This document shows positions 16,952-23,552 of a stretch of 26,600 nt of DNA, one piece after another. Under the pieces are notes generated by a model, which searched no databases, was not told the origin of the DNA, and was given only the letters and a program-made list of their open reading frames with translations. Made by a program: the position numbers and the translations under genes. Every line of letters starts with the position of its first letter. Position 1 is the stretch's first letter. The stretch is from a virus: positions 1 to 26,600 of IMG/VR virus record IMGVR_UViG_3300017759_000058. The stretch is one strand, 5' to 3'.

Positions 16952-18517
16952 ATGGCTAAAAAAGGAGATAAGATAAAAGTTACATTTTATGGATCCTCCT
17001 CGCATGTAGGATTTGAAGGTTCGGAAGATGAAGTATATGGTGGGCAAGGAAATGAAATAATATATGGAGACAATCCTTCTGAGGATAAAGTTACCCTCCA
17101 TACAGTAATTGAATCTAATGCGGTAATTACAAAGCCAAAATACGATGAACGTGGCAGACCAATAGAAGATACGGTTGGTGAAATAGATTTCGATCCAGAG
17201 AAGTCCAATACAACAAAATTATATAAGTGCCCAACAAAAGAAACTCACATAAACCAAAGTAAAATTGATGATGGGACATGCAAACTAGTAGCAACTAAAA
17301 AACCAGAAGAAGAAAGGGAAGAAGATGATCCAGTTTGGGATATATCAGAAGATGAAGAGATAACCAAAACTGTTCCGGAATCATTCTTGCAGGATTTAGC
17401 AAAGCCCGGATCGGAAACAAATGCAAAAGTTAATGATGCTCAGGACAGCATACTGAAGCTTCACGAAACTTTTGTTACAGACGATTCTGTAGCAGAAGCA
17501 CTTAAAAGTGAGAAAGAAAAGAAAGTAAAGGAAGAAGAAAAAGCAGAGCAGAGTAATGCTGCTCTCTCAGAAGGACTAGCTCAAGCAGCCTCTGCTAAAG
17601 CAAGGGACAGCTATTCAAAATCAGCTATCAGATATCCAGAAGATCTAGACCCAAAGGTACAAGATTTTATCAAATTTGGAATTTTAAAATACAAACCCAC
17701 AAAATTTGAAGGCTCTGGAGAGCAAATGGGATTTTCTGATCGGGATATCAGGAGAAAAACCAGTGAATATATTGGAACAATTATTCTACCAATACCAGGA
17801 GGAATACGAGATCAAAATCAAGTTGATTGGGGAGGAGATGAGCTAAACGCATTCAAGGCTGCACTCGCTAACCTCGCATTAAAAGGGAGACCTGGTGATG
17901 GAAATAATACACTTGAGGAAACTTTAGGAAAATTCACAACTAATTCTGAGGCAGTTAAGGAAGCACTTAAAGCTACCTTTGTGAATAGAGCACTGGGAGT
18001 GAAAAGTCTTCTTTCCAGAACTGAAGGTAAAGTAATCAACCCAAATTTAGAGTTATTATTTAATGGACCAAAGCTCAGACAATTTTCATTTGATTTCTTT
18101 CTTTCCCCTAGATCTGCAACTGAGGCTCAAAATGTTATAAAGATAATTAGAATGTTTAAGCAAGCATCAGCAGTTCAGAGAACTGATGCTAGAATATTCC
18201 TATCAGCACCAAATACATTCCAAGTTACATATCATATGGCAGATTCGGGAATAGATGATACATTTGAATCTAGAGAGCATCCCTATATAGGTAAAATGAA
18301 AGAATGTGCTATCACATCGGTAGGCGTTGAATATACACCAGAAAATAACTTCGCTAGATTTGATGGTGGATATATGACACAATACAAACTATCACTACAG
18401 ATGCAAGAGCTTGAACCAATATTTAATAATGATTATGATGATCCCAACTTTAACAATGAAAACAATCAAACATACGCAGATTCGACACAGAGCTGGACAC
18501 AAAACATAGGATTCTAA
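16952..18517 (+). CDS. gp48: gp48 baseplate tail-tube cap protein
   Basis: The C-terminal half carries the gp48 pattern: VINPNLELLFNGPKLRQF, FDFFLSPRSATEAQ, and VGVEYTPENNFARFDGG, a tail-tube-like domain. The middle holds YIGTIILPIPGGIRDQN. In T4, gp48 (364 aa) sits on the hub with gp54 and starts the tube. Here the protein has 521 aa; the extra length is an N-terminal ~230-residue extension with charged stretches (EEEREEDD, EKEKKVKEEEK) and an Ala-rich helix, probably a spacer or binding arm. A GGAG lies just inside the gene (codons 5-7) with no useful downstream ATG, so 16952 is kept as the start. gp53 follows after one base. A late motif lies directly upstream. Confidence 0.88.
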   Translation: MAKKGDKIKVTFYGSSSHVGFEGSEDEVYGGQGNEIIYGDNPSEDKVTLHTVIESNAVITKPKYDERGRPIEDTVGEIDFDPEKSNTTKLYKCPTKETHINQSKIDDGTCKLVATKKPEEEREEDDPVWDISEDEEITKTVPESFLQDLAKPGSETNAKVNDAQDSILKLHETFVTDDSVAEALKSEKEKKVKEEEKAEQSNAALSEGLAQAASAKARDSYSKSAIRYPEDLDPKVQDFIKFGILKYKPTKFEGSGEQMGFSDRDIRRKTSEYIGTIILPIPGGIRDQNQVDWGGDELNAFKAALANLALKGRPGDGNNTLEETLGKFTTNSEAVKEALKATFVNRALGVKSLLSRTEGKVINPNLELLFNGPKLRQFSFDFFLSPRSATEAQNVIKIIRMFKQASAVQRTDARIFLSAPNTFQVTYHMADSGIDDTFESREHPYIGKMKECAITSVGVEYTPENNFARFDGGYMTQYKLSLQMQELEPIFNNDYDDPNFNNENNQTYADSTQSWTQNIGF

Positions 18518-18518
18518 T

Positions 18519-19172
18519 ATGTCAAATTACTTTTCAAAGCTACCAGATTTTGAATATGTCAGTCGCAAACCAAATGCGAAAATCTCTGAGTTTATCCCCG
18601 TAAAAAACTTATTCAAGAGGGGATTTATTAGAGAGGATATCCTGCAAAATGTAGCATTCTTCAATAAGTACACTATCGATGGAGACGACCGTCCATATAC
18701 AGTAGCATATAATGTCTATGATAGTGAGGATCTAGATTGGCTAGTACTAGCATGTAATAATATAATCAATGTACAGAGTGAGTGGCCAATGACACAAGAA
18801 GTATTCAATGATTATCTATTGAAAAAGTACAAAACATATGAAAAGATGTCAGATATACACCACTACGAAACAAGTGAAGTTAGAAAACCAACTGGAGAAG
18901 TGGTGTTAGAAGCTGGTCTGGAAGTAGATGAAGGCTTTACATATACTTTCGGTCACGGCAATCAAATCATCACAGAGAATCCAACAGTACCAGTAACATG
19001 TTATGAATATGAGGAAAAACTTGAAAATAAAAAGAGACAACTATTTTTATTGAAACCAAAATACGTACACATTGTATTAGATGATCTTGATGAGATGATG
19101 AGATATGCAAAAGGGGCAGACAATTACATCAACAGAAAATTAAAAAGAGCAGATAATATCAGACTATATTAA
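18519..19172 (+). CDS. gp53: gp53 baseplate wedge subunit
   Basis: The 217-aa sequence (T4 gp53 is 196 aa) starts MSNYFSKLPDFEYV and contains YTIDGDDRPYTVAYNVYDS and LDWLVLACNNIINV, the pattern of the Phage_gp53 family, whose first part has a LysM-like fold. gp53 joins the six wedges to the hub during baseplate assembly. Its N-terminal half ends near WPMTQEVFNDYL and the C-terminal half contains a Lys/Arg-rich helix (YEEKLENKKRQLF). AGGA lies about 10 bases before the ATG, inside the gp48 end. It is the last plus-strand gene before the convergent gp32 operon; on this strand the following hairpin lacks a U-tract. Confidence 0.9.
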   Translation: MSNYFSKLPDFEYVSRKPNAKISEFIPVKNLFKRGFIREDILQNVAFFNKYTIDGDDRPYTVAYNVYDSEDLDWLVLACNNIINVQSEWPMTQEVFNDYLLKKYKTYEKMSDIHHYETSEVRKPTGEVVLEAGLEVDEGFTYTFGHGNQIITENPTVPVTCYEYEEKLENKKRQLFLLKPKYVHIVLDDLDEMMRYAKGADNYINRKLKRADNIRLY

Positions 19173-19177
19173 GACAT

Positions 19178-19202
19178 AAAAAAACCACCCCGAAGGGTGG
19201 TT
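19178..19202 (-). terminator. Intrinsic terminator of the gp32 transcript (UUCG tetraloop)
   Basis: On the minus strand an 8-bp stem (AACCACCC/GGGTGGTT) closes a TTCG tetraloop and is followed by a run of seven T, two of which come from the stem. It begins 10 bases after the gp32 stop. Read on the plus strand, the stem is followed by GATG, so it should end gp53 transcripts poorly. Confidence 0.93.
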
Positions 19203-19212
19203 GATGTTCTAA

Positions 19213-20151
19213 TTATGCGTCAGCGAGTTTTTGGAAATAACTCAGTGCATCATCTTCATCCTCATTGTTACTAGTAGTAGCTTGAGGTGTGATATCAGGT
19301 GCATTGAAGTCGCTCTCAACAGGTGCAGATCGCTCAAACTTTGGTTTGAAGGAACCACGACCTTCGCTTTCGTCACTCAACTCCTCATCATAAACAGCAG
19401 GACGATCAACTTGCTTCTTAGCAAGAACAAGATTCAAACGAGCTTGCAACTGTTCATATGTTTTGAACTGATCGGGAGCAACAATTTGCTCAAGAGAATA
19501 CTCTTGGTTCCAGATTGCTTCCATTGCGTCGTCGTCTTCCAGAAGAGGTTCAGGTGTACCAAACTCTGACTTGTCATAGTTCCAGTAACCATCCTTACGA
19601 ACGATCTTCAACTTGAAGTTTGCACCTTCCCAGAAATCAAAAGGATTGATAGGAGTCTCATCTTCAAACTCGGGTTGCATAGCTTCCATGACCTTATCAA
19701 AGATCTTTTTGCCATACTTGAAGAGGAATACTCGTCCTTCGTTACCAGGATTTGCTTTGTCCTGCACAACATAGATATTGCTGTAATAGCTCAGCTTACG
19801 CTTTTGCTTACGAACAGTATCTTTATCGGCTTCATTGCCACTATTCCAAAGCTCTCGATTGTATTCACCAAGTGGATCTTTCTGACCAAGGGTAGTCAGA
19901 GAGTTTTCAATATACCAGCCACCAGGACCTTGGAATGCATGAGCATACATCTTTGCCCAGGGCAGCTCTTCCCCATCCGGAGGAGGAAGAAAACGGATAA
20001 CGGCATAACCATTACCTGCTTTATCAACTTCTGGCTTCCAGAGGCGCTCATCAGCACCTGAGCCAGCGTTATTCATCTTCTCAACTTCTTTTACCAATTT
20101 AGTGGTAAGTGAACCGAGACCGGATTGCTTCTTGAGATTTGCGAAAGACAT
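19213..20151 (-). CDS. gp32: gp32 single-stranded DNA-binding protein
   Basis: This 312-aa protein (T4: 301) shows the gp32 plan: an N-terminal basic region for cooperativity (NLKKQSGLGSL), an OB-fold core with WKPEVDKAGNGYAVIRFLP, SYYSNIYVVQDKANPGNEG and NPFDFWEGANFKLKI, and an acidic C-terminal tail (NNEDEDDALSYF) that recruits partners such as gp59. The T4 zinc site (one His, three Cys) is not kept: the matching stretch 71-97 has His71 but Asp and Gly where Cys are expected, and the whole protein has no Cys. It coats replicating and recombining DNA. No clear Shine-Dalgarno site precedes the ATG; a strong sigma70-like promoter lies upstream and a terminator directly downstream, so a separate gp32 mRNA is likely. 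Confidence 0.95.
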   Translation of the reverse strand: MSFANLKKQSGLGSLTTKLVKEVEKMNNAGSGADERLWKPEVDKAGNGYAVIRFLPPPDGEELPWAKMYAHAFQGPGGWYIENSLTTLGQKDPLGEYNRELWNSGNEADKDTVRKQKRKLSYYSNIYVVQDKANPGNEGRVFLFKYGKKIFDKVMEAMQPEFEDETPINPFDFWEGANFKLKIVRKDGYWNYDKSEFGTPEPLLEDDDAMEAIWNQEYSLEQIVAPDQFKTYEQLQARLNLVLAKKQVDRPAVYDEELSDESEGRGSFKPKFERSAPVESDFNAPDITPQATTSNNEDEDDALSYFQKLADA

Positions 20152-20195
20152 AGGATTTTTTAGATTAGTTGGATTTGGCTTGTGTTGACAAAATT

Positions 20196-20224
20196 ATTCT
20201 ACAGGTCTGAGCCTGTTTCGTCAA
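20196..20224 (-). promoter_or_regulatory. Strong sigma70-like promoter for gp32 (TTGACG-17-TAGAAT)
   Basis: The -35 TTGACG (20219-20224) and -10 TAGAAT (20196-20201) each match consensus at 5 of 6 bases with an ideal 17-bp spacer. The first three bases of the -10 are the stop codon of the preceding gene. A start near 20189 would give a 37-40 base AU-rich leader for gp32. Confidence 0.7.
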
Positions 20225-20543
20225 TTTTTATTCGTATTTTTTTAAGCATCTCGCTCATGTTAGAAAAGACCACACTCATATCCATATCAGTAGGCATACC
20301 AATCATGGATGCAGACTCAATGATCTTTTCCTTCATCATAGATGCATCTTCATCATCAGATAAACTTAAGCGAGTGTATAATATTCTTTGCTTCTCCAGA
20401 AGTTCCTCAAGCTTATCCACATGGTGGATTTTGTCCTCTTTAGTCATAGAAGAAAAGCTAAAAATATCATTATAGATTTCTTCTTGAAGTTGACTAATGC
20501 GATGCATTTCTTCACGAACAACTTCGGAATCAAAGAAACTCAT
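20199..20543 (-). CDS. DUF1825-like cyanobacterial-type protein
   Basis: The 114-aa protein begins MSFFDSEVVREE and continues with a helical body, a RLSLSDDEDA segment and a C-terminal stretch with GMPTDMDMSVVFSNM. This matches my memory of the cyanobacterial DUF1825 family (start MxFFDSExVxxE, then LSED, then GMTPxxMFxxM), a small helical family of unknown function in host genomes. GGAGTG lies about 5 bases before the ATG, and the gene starts 11 bases after the preceding stop. Its stop codon forms part of the gp32 promoter. It is probably made with gp59 and gp32. Acquisition from a host is likely from the family's distribution, but the function is unknown. Confidence 0.85.
   Translation of the reverse strand: MSFFDSEVVREEMHRISQLQEEIYNDIFSFSSMTKEDKIHHVDKLEELLEKQRILYTRLSLSDDEDASMMKEKIIESASMIGMPTDMDMSVVFSNMSEMLKKIRIKIDETGSDL
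20201..20216. promoter_or_regulatory. Palindrome ACAGG-N6-CCTGT in the gp32 promoter spacer / leader
   Basis: A 5-bp inverted repeat with a six-base loop lies 50-65 bases before the gp32 ATG. In DNA it falls within the promoter spacer and could be an operator; in read-through RNA it would be a hairpin in the gp32 leader, at about the distance of the T4 gp32 autoregulatory pseudoknot. No second pseudoknot stem was found. Confidence 0.4.
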
Positions 20544-20554
20544 TCTTCACTCCA

Positions 20555-20887
20555 TCAAACTGTAGCTGCTTCTTCTGCTGCAGCGAAACGACTAGTAGGA
20601 CCTTCAGACCCCTCAGCAGTCTCTTCAGAGACCTCTTCAGTTACTGCTTCTGGCGCATCAACTGCATCTTCTGCAGTAACTTCTTCACCTTCTGGAGTTT
20701 CTACTTTGCTGTCTTCAATCTGCGTCAGAACTTCAAGTGCTCCACTGATCTTGCCATGCATGATGCGGAGGCGCTCGCATTCCTGCTCAAGCAATTGCTT
20801 TTGGCTAGCAAATTGCTCGAACTTAGTTTCGATGTCTTCCTTCTGCTTGGTAAGATTCTGGATGACTTCAGTATTTTCAAGTGCCAT
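20555..20887 (-). CDS. Small coiled-coil protein with acidic Glu/Ala/Val tail
   Basis: This is a 110-aa protein. Residues ~5-60 are a heptad-like coiled coil (VIQNLTKQKEDIETKFEQF, then QLLEQECERL). Residues 61-110 are an acidic, low-complexity Glu/Ala/Val/Thr tail. The ATG has a good AAAGGAGAT site about 10 bases upstream and overlaps the gp59 end by 11 bases. The coding style is somewhat richer in G+C than the neighbours. I do not recognise a family. The position between gp59 and gp32 suggests a role in the replication or recombination apparatus, and the acidic tail could mimic the gp32 C-terminus, but both are inference. Confidence 0.85.
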   Translation of the reverse strand: MALENTEVIQNLTKQKEDIETKFEQFASQKQLLEQECERLRIMHGKISGALEVLTQIEDSKVETPEGEEVTAEDAVDAPEAVTEEVSEETAEGSEGPTSRFAAAEEAATV

Positions 20888-21476
20888 GGATTACAATCTC
20901 CTTTAAAATATTTTTATAATGAGCTGTGTTGATATTTAGGAAGGAAGAATACTTCCTCATTTTAAGACTTACGGATTCCCACACCGGGTCTGTGAGCTTT
21001 GCATCGAAATCGTTGCGATACTCTAGTATTTTATCACATATCACGAGAGTTTCAAGTGATATATCACCACTCAAATACATTTTAAGTATGAGTGGGTGTG
21101 TGCTACTTCCTACGAATAATGAATTTAAATCATTCTCCGTAAGAAGAGATGACATTTCTTCTTTAAAAACATATGAAAGAGATTGTGTTCTCTTCTTCCA
21201 TAAAGTATAGCGTTCTTCCCCCTCACGGATCATCTCACCAATCCATAGTTTCCCAGGATCAGTGCATGAAACAAAATTTGATAGGAAGAAATCAATGACT
21301 TCTTGATCACTTTTATTTCTGGCTAATTTTTCAAACCAGAAGCGATCTTTACGTTTATAAAAAGACTGGACTGTTGCACGAGTTTTACCACAATATTTGT
21401 GATAATCATATTTATCTTTAGTGAAATGGTTCTTCAAAGACAAATAGCATTTGTATGCATCAAAGGGCATCATCAT
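20877..21476 (-). CDS. gp59: gp59 loader of the gp41 DNA helicase
   Basis: The sequence is helical throughout and matches the gp59 family (T4: 217 aa; here 199 from the chosen start). Visible features are the N-terminal PFDAYKCYLSLKNHF, TRATVQSFYKRKDRFWFEKLA, then SNFVSCTDPGKLWIGEM and, in the C-terminal domain, LILKMYLSGDISLETLVI. gp59 binds fork DNA and gp32 and places the replicative helicase. The frame is open back to a TTG at 21479, but three ATGs follow at 21476, 21473 and 21470. The first shares its A with the TGA of gp33 (TGATG), a usual coupling arrangement, so it is preferred. Co-location with gp32 and gp33 repeats the T4 gene neighbourhood. Confidence 0.92.
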   Translation of the reverse strand: MMMPFDAYKCYLSLKNHFTKDKYDYHKYCGKTRATVQSFYKRKDRFWFEKLARNKSDQEVIDFFLSNFVSCTDPGKLWIGEMIREGEERYTLWKKRTQSLSYVFKEEMSSLLTENDLNSLFVGSSTHPLILKMYLSGDISLETLVICDKILEYRNDFDAKLTDPVWESVSLKMRKYSSFLNINTAHYKNILKEIVIHGT

Positions 21477-21733
21477 CAAAGGGGTAGTTTTGCTCTGGAA
21501 GTTTTCTTCAAAAAGTTGAGTTCCATCGCCTCGTATTTAATTTTTTCTTTCAATGGTTTTGAAATTAGTTTTGGAACTGATTCTATATCAATACTATTTT
21601 GCTCACAAAAGTGAACAATAGCATCAATATACTTCATATCAGAATTATACTTCACAATCTGCTCAATCTCTTGAACAAACTTAGCAGAGCTATAGAACTT
21701 TTTTTCTAATTCCTTTTCTAATTCACTTGACAT
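21476..21733 (-). CDS. gp33: gp33 late-transcription coactivator
   Basis: From the preferred ATG at 21733 the protein has 85 residues, with the family pattern MKYIDAIVHFCEQNSIDIES followed by LISKPLKEKIKYEAMELNFL. In T4, gp33 (112 aa) bridges RNA polymerase (beta flap) and the gp45 sliding clamp and, with gp55, activates late promoters of the NATAAATA type, which are present in this window. The open frame extends to a TTG at 21763, but the ATG overlaps the upstream stop by 11 bases and fits better; no Shine-Dalgarno sequence is visible for either. The C-terminus (SRAKLPL) is hydrophobic but lacks the acidic residues of the T4 clamp-binding tail, so clamp contact may differ. Confidence 0.85.
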   Translation of the reverse strand: MSSELEKELEKKFYSSAKFVQEIEQIVKYNSDMKYIDAIVHFCEQNSIDIESVPKLISKPLKEKIKYEAMELNFLKKTSRAKLPL

Positions 21734-22409
21734 TGGTTGGTAGCAGAGTATTGTGTTGTACAAATTCTTTAATATACCTCACTAATAGTTTAATGTAGAC
21801 ATCTTTATCTCGTTTGTCAAATACTTTGACATCACCACTTGGAGTAACCATGAGAGTGATAAGTTTTTTAACTGGAATACCAGTCATTTCATAATATGCT
21901 GAAGCATAAAACATCTCCTGAACGAAATAATTTTCCAACCATTCTTCGGGTTTGATTTTATCAGAGGTCTTAAAGTCAATTACTGCAAGTTCACCTTCAT
22001 ATTCACCAATACAATCTACACGACCTGCTAATCCAAGATATTCAGAGTAGAGAGTTCGTTCGATTGCATGAATATTATTGATACGATCAAGATAGGGTTT
22101 TGCATGAGCAAACATTATTTTTGTCAAAGGTCTAAATTCATTCCAATGCAAATCAAGATTCATTAGATATGCCTGAGCTGCTTCATGGAAATCAGTGCCG
22201 CGAGTTGTGGCACGTTTTGTAATCCGATCGGCTTCTGCATCCCCAACTTTCTTACGCCAGTTAATAAAGATCTGTCGATTATAAAAAGAAGTTACAGAAG
22301 TAATTGAAGGAACCCAATCGCCATTTGGGAGATTATACAATCTCATTCCTGGTGTTTCTTTTTTAGTCAACTCAATATCGCCTAGGTAATTATGATGAAT
22401 AAAATTCAT
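21723..22409 (-). CDS. PD-(D/E)XK exonuclease (RecB/MGME1-like)
   Basis: Counted from the ATG at 22409, the 228-aa protein has an ordered RecB-type nuclease core: GTDFHEAAQAYL (71-82), AGRVDCI with Asp132, and IDFK with Asp145 and Lys147, followed by a Q-x3-Y helix (VQEMFYASAYY, from ~163). These are the metal and motif residues of PDDEXK_1 exonucleases, which include Cas4, lambda-type nucleases and mitochondrial MGME1. The start LxHNYLGDIEL plus PSITSVTSFY also fits the exonucleases of other cyanophages. A role in processing DNA ends for recombination-dependent replication is likely, given gp59 and gp32 downstream. The frame opens further up at a GTG (22430) with AAGG before it, but a promoter -10 sits there, so the ATG is preferred. 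Confidence 0.85.
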   Translation of the reverse strand: MNFIHHNYLGDIELTKKETPGMRLYNLPNGDWVPSITSVTSFYNRQIFINWRKKVGDAEADRITKRATTRGTDFHEAAQAYLMNLDLHWNEFRPLTKIMFAHAKPYLDRINNIHAIERTLYSEYLGLAGRVDCIGEYEGELAVIDFKTSDKIKPEEWLENYFVQEMFYASAYYEMTGIPVKKLITLMVTPSGDVKVFDKRDKDVYIKLLVRYIKEFVQHNTLLPTNVK

Positions 22410-22431
22410 ATTGCAGTAAAGGTTCTCCACT

Positions 22432-22460
22432 ATTATACACCTTGATTAGGAATAATACAA
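22432..22460 (-). promoter_or_regulatory. Sigma70-like promoter (TTGTAT-17-TATAAT) before the exonuclease-gp33-gp59 genes
   Basis: A perfect TATAAT (22432-22437) is spaced 17 bases from TTGTAT (22455-22460; 3 of 6 matches), in the only gap between the epimerase and exonuclease genes. The GTGTATAATA core is identical to that of the 25.54-kb promoter. A start near 22424 would lie downstream of the GTG, favouring the ATG at 22409. Confidence 0.55.
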
Positions 22461-22461
22461 G

Positions 22462-23529
22462 TCATGGTTGATATCTATCTAATAAAGAGCGCAGACATTG
22501 TTCTTCAATCCAAGCATAAGTCTTTGCAATTCCTTCTTCAAGTGGCATTTGATAATCCCAATCAAGTTCTTCGCGAATTACATCATTGTTTGAGTTTCGA
22601 CCACGAACACCAGTAGGACCATCAATATGCTTTGTGGCTACATATTTTTCTGCAACCTTTGCGGTAATATCAACCAACTGATTGATGGTTACCATTTCCT
22701 CTGATCCTATATTTACTGGTCCAATAAACCCAGAATTCATCAACCTTCGAGTCGCTTCAATGCATTCGTCAATGAACAGGAAGGAACGAGTTTGTAAGCC
22801 ATCTCCCCACACCTCGATGACTCCACCCTGGTCCGGGAGGAAAGCGATCTTACGGCAGATTGCAGCCGGTGCCTTCTCTCTTCCACCGTCCCAGGTCCCT
22901 TCTGGACCAAAGATGTTGTGATACCTAGCAATACGAACAGGAATAGAATAATTACGGTTGTAAGCCAAGTAAAGTCTTTCGCTAAAGAGTTTTTCCCATC
23001 CATATTCTGAGTCTGGGGCGGCTGGATATGCTGATTCTTCACGGCAATCTGGGTTGTTAGGGTCAAGTTGATTGTACTCTGGATACATGCAAGCAGAGCT
23101 AGAGTAAAATATTTTTGTTTTGTTTAAAACAAGATAGTCATTAAATCTTCTTTGACATTCAAGAACATTTAAATTGATTTGAGCAGAATTATTCATGATA
23201 GCAGCATCATGTTCACCTGTAAAGACAAAACCTGCGCCACCCATATCAGCAGCAAACTGATAAATTTCATCAAAGCTATCATGATACTGCTGGGGGACCT
23301 CGGCATAAAAGTTACCAAGATATCCTTTGAATCTAATCACTCTATCCATGAAACTAGAGGAACGAAGATCACCCTGGATAAATTCATTCGCTTCAGATTC
23401 TCCAAACTCAGGTTCTTTTACATCAACTCCCCTTACCCAGTAACCTTCAGACCGAAGTCTCTTCACCATATGACTTCCAATAAAACCCCCAGCACCCAGG
23501 ACAAGTGCAGTCTTTACATATTCACTCAT
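22462..23529 (-). CDS. gme: GDP-mannose 3,5-epimerase (plant-type, SDR superfamily)
   Basis: The 355-aa protein is an extended short-chain dehydrogenase/epimerase. Residues 12-18 form the NAD-binding GAGGFIG; SSSACMYPE carries Cys147; Tyr176 and Lys180 form YxxxK; GGREKAPAA carries Lys219. In Arabidopsis GME the catalytic residues are Cys145, Tyr174, Lys178 and Lys217, so the whole set is kept at a constant offset of two. Further matching stretches are YHNIFGPEGTWDGG, WGDGLQTRSF and PVNIGSEEM. The enzyme converts GDP-mannose to GDP-L-galactose or GDP-gulose, feeding surface polysaccharide. TAGGAGAATG precedes the ATG. Parts of the gene (about 22795-22910) look richer in G+C than the neighbours, consistent with acquisition. 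It lies between phoH and the exonuclease in the early/middle block and is an auxiliary metabolic gene. Confidence 0.9.
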   Translation of the reverse strand: MSEYVKTALVLGAGGFIGSHMVKRLRSEGYWVRGVDVKEPEFGESEANEFIQGDLRSSSFMDRVIRFKGYLGNFYAEVPQQYHDSFDEIYQFAADMGGAGFVFTGEHDAAIMNNSAQINLNVLECQRRFNDYLVLNKTKIFYSSSACMYPEYNQLDPNNPDCREESAYPAAPDSEYGWEKLFSERLYLAYNRNYSIPVRIARYHNIFGPEGTWDGGREKAPAAICRKIAFLPDQGGVIEVWGDGLQTRSFLFIDECIEATRRLMNSGFIGPVNIGSEEMVTINQLVDITAKVAEKYVATKHIDGPTGVRGRNSNNDVIREELDWDYQMPLEEGIAKTYAWIEEQCLRSLLDRYQP

Positions 23530-23552
23530 AACAATTACATTCTCCTAGTTAA

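Noticed and set aside
20181-20195. Plus-strand TTGACA at 20185-20190
   Set aside because: No -10 at the right spacing and no plus-strand gene downstream.
21734-21763. gp33 start at the TTG 30 bases upstream
   Set aside because: A TTG without a ribosome site; the ATG at 21733 overlaps the preceding stop and gives the more typical N-terminus.
22740-23066. Minus-strand frame of 108 aa inside the epimerase gene
   Set aside because: It is an alternate frame of the same strand in a gene whose catalytic residues are intact; no ribosome site of its own.
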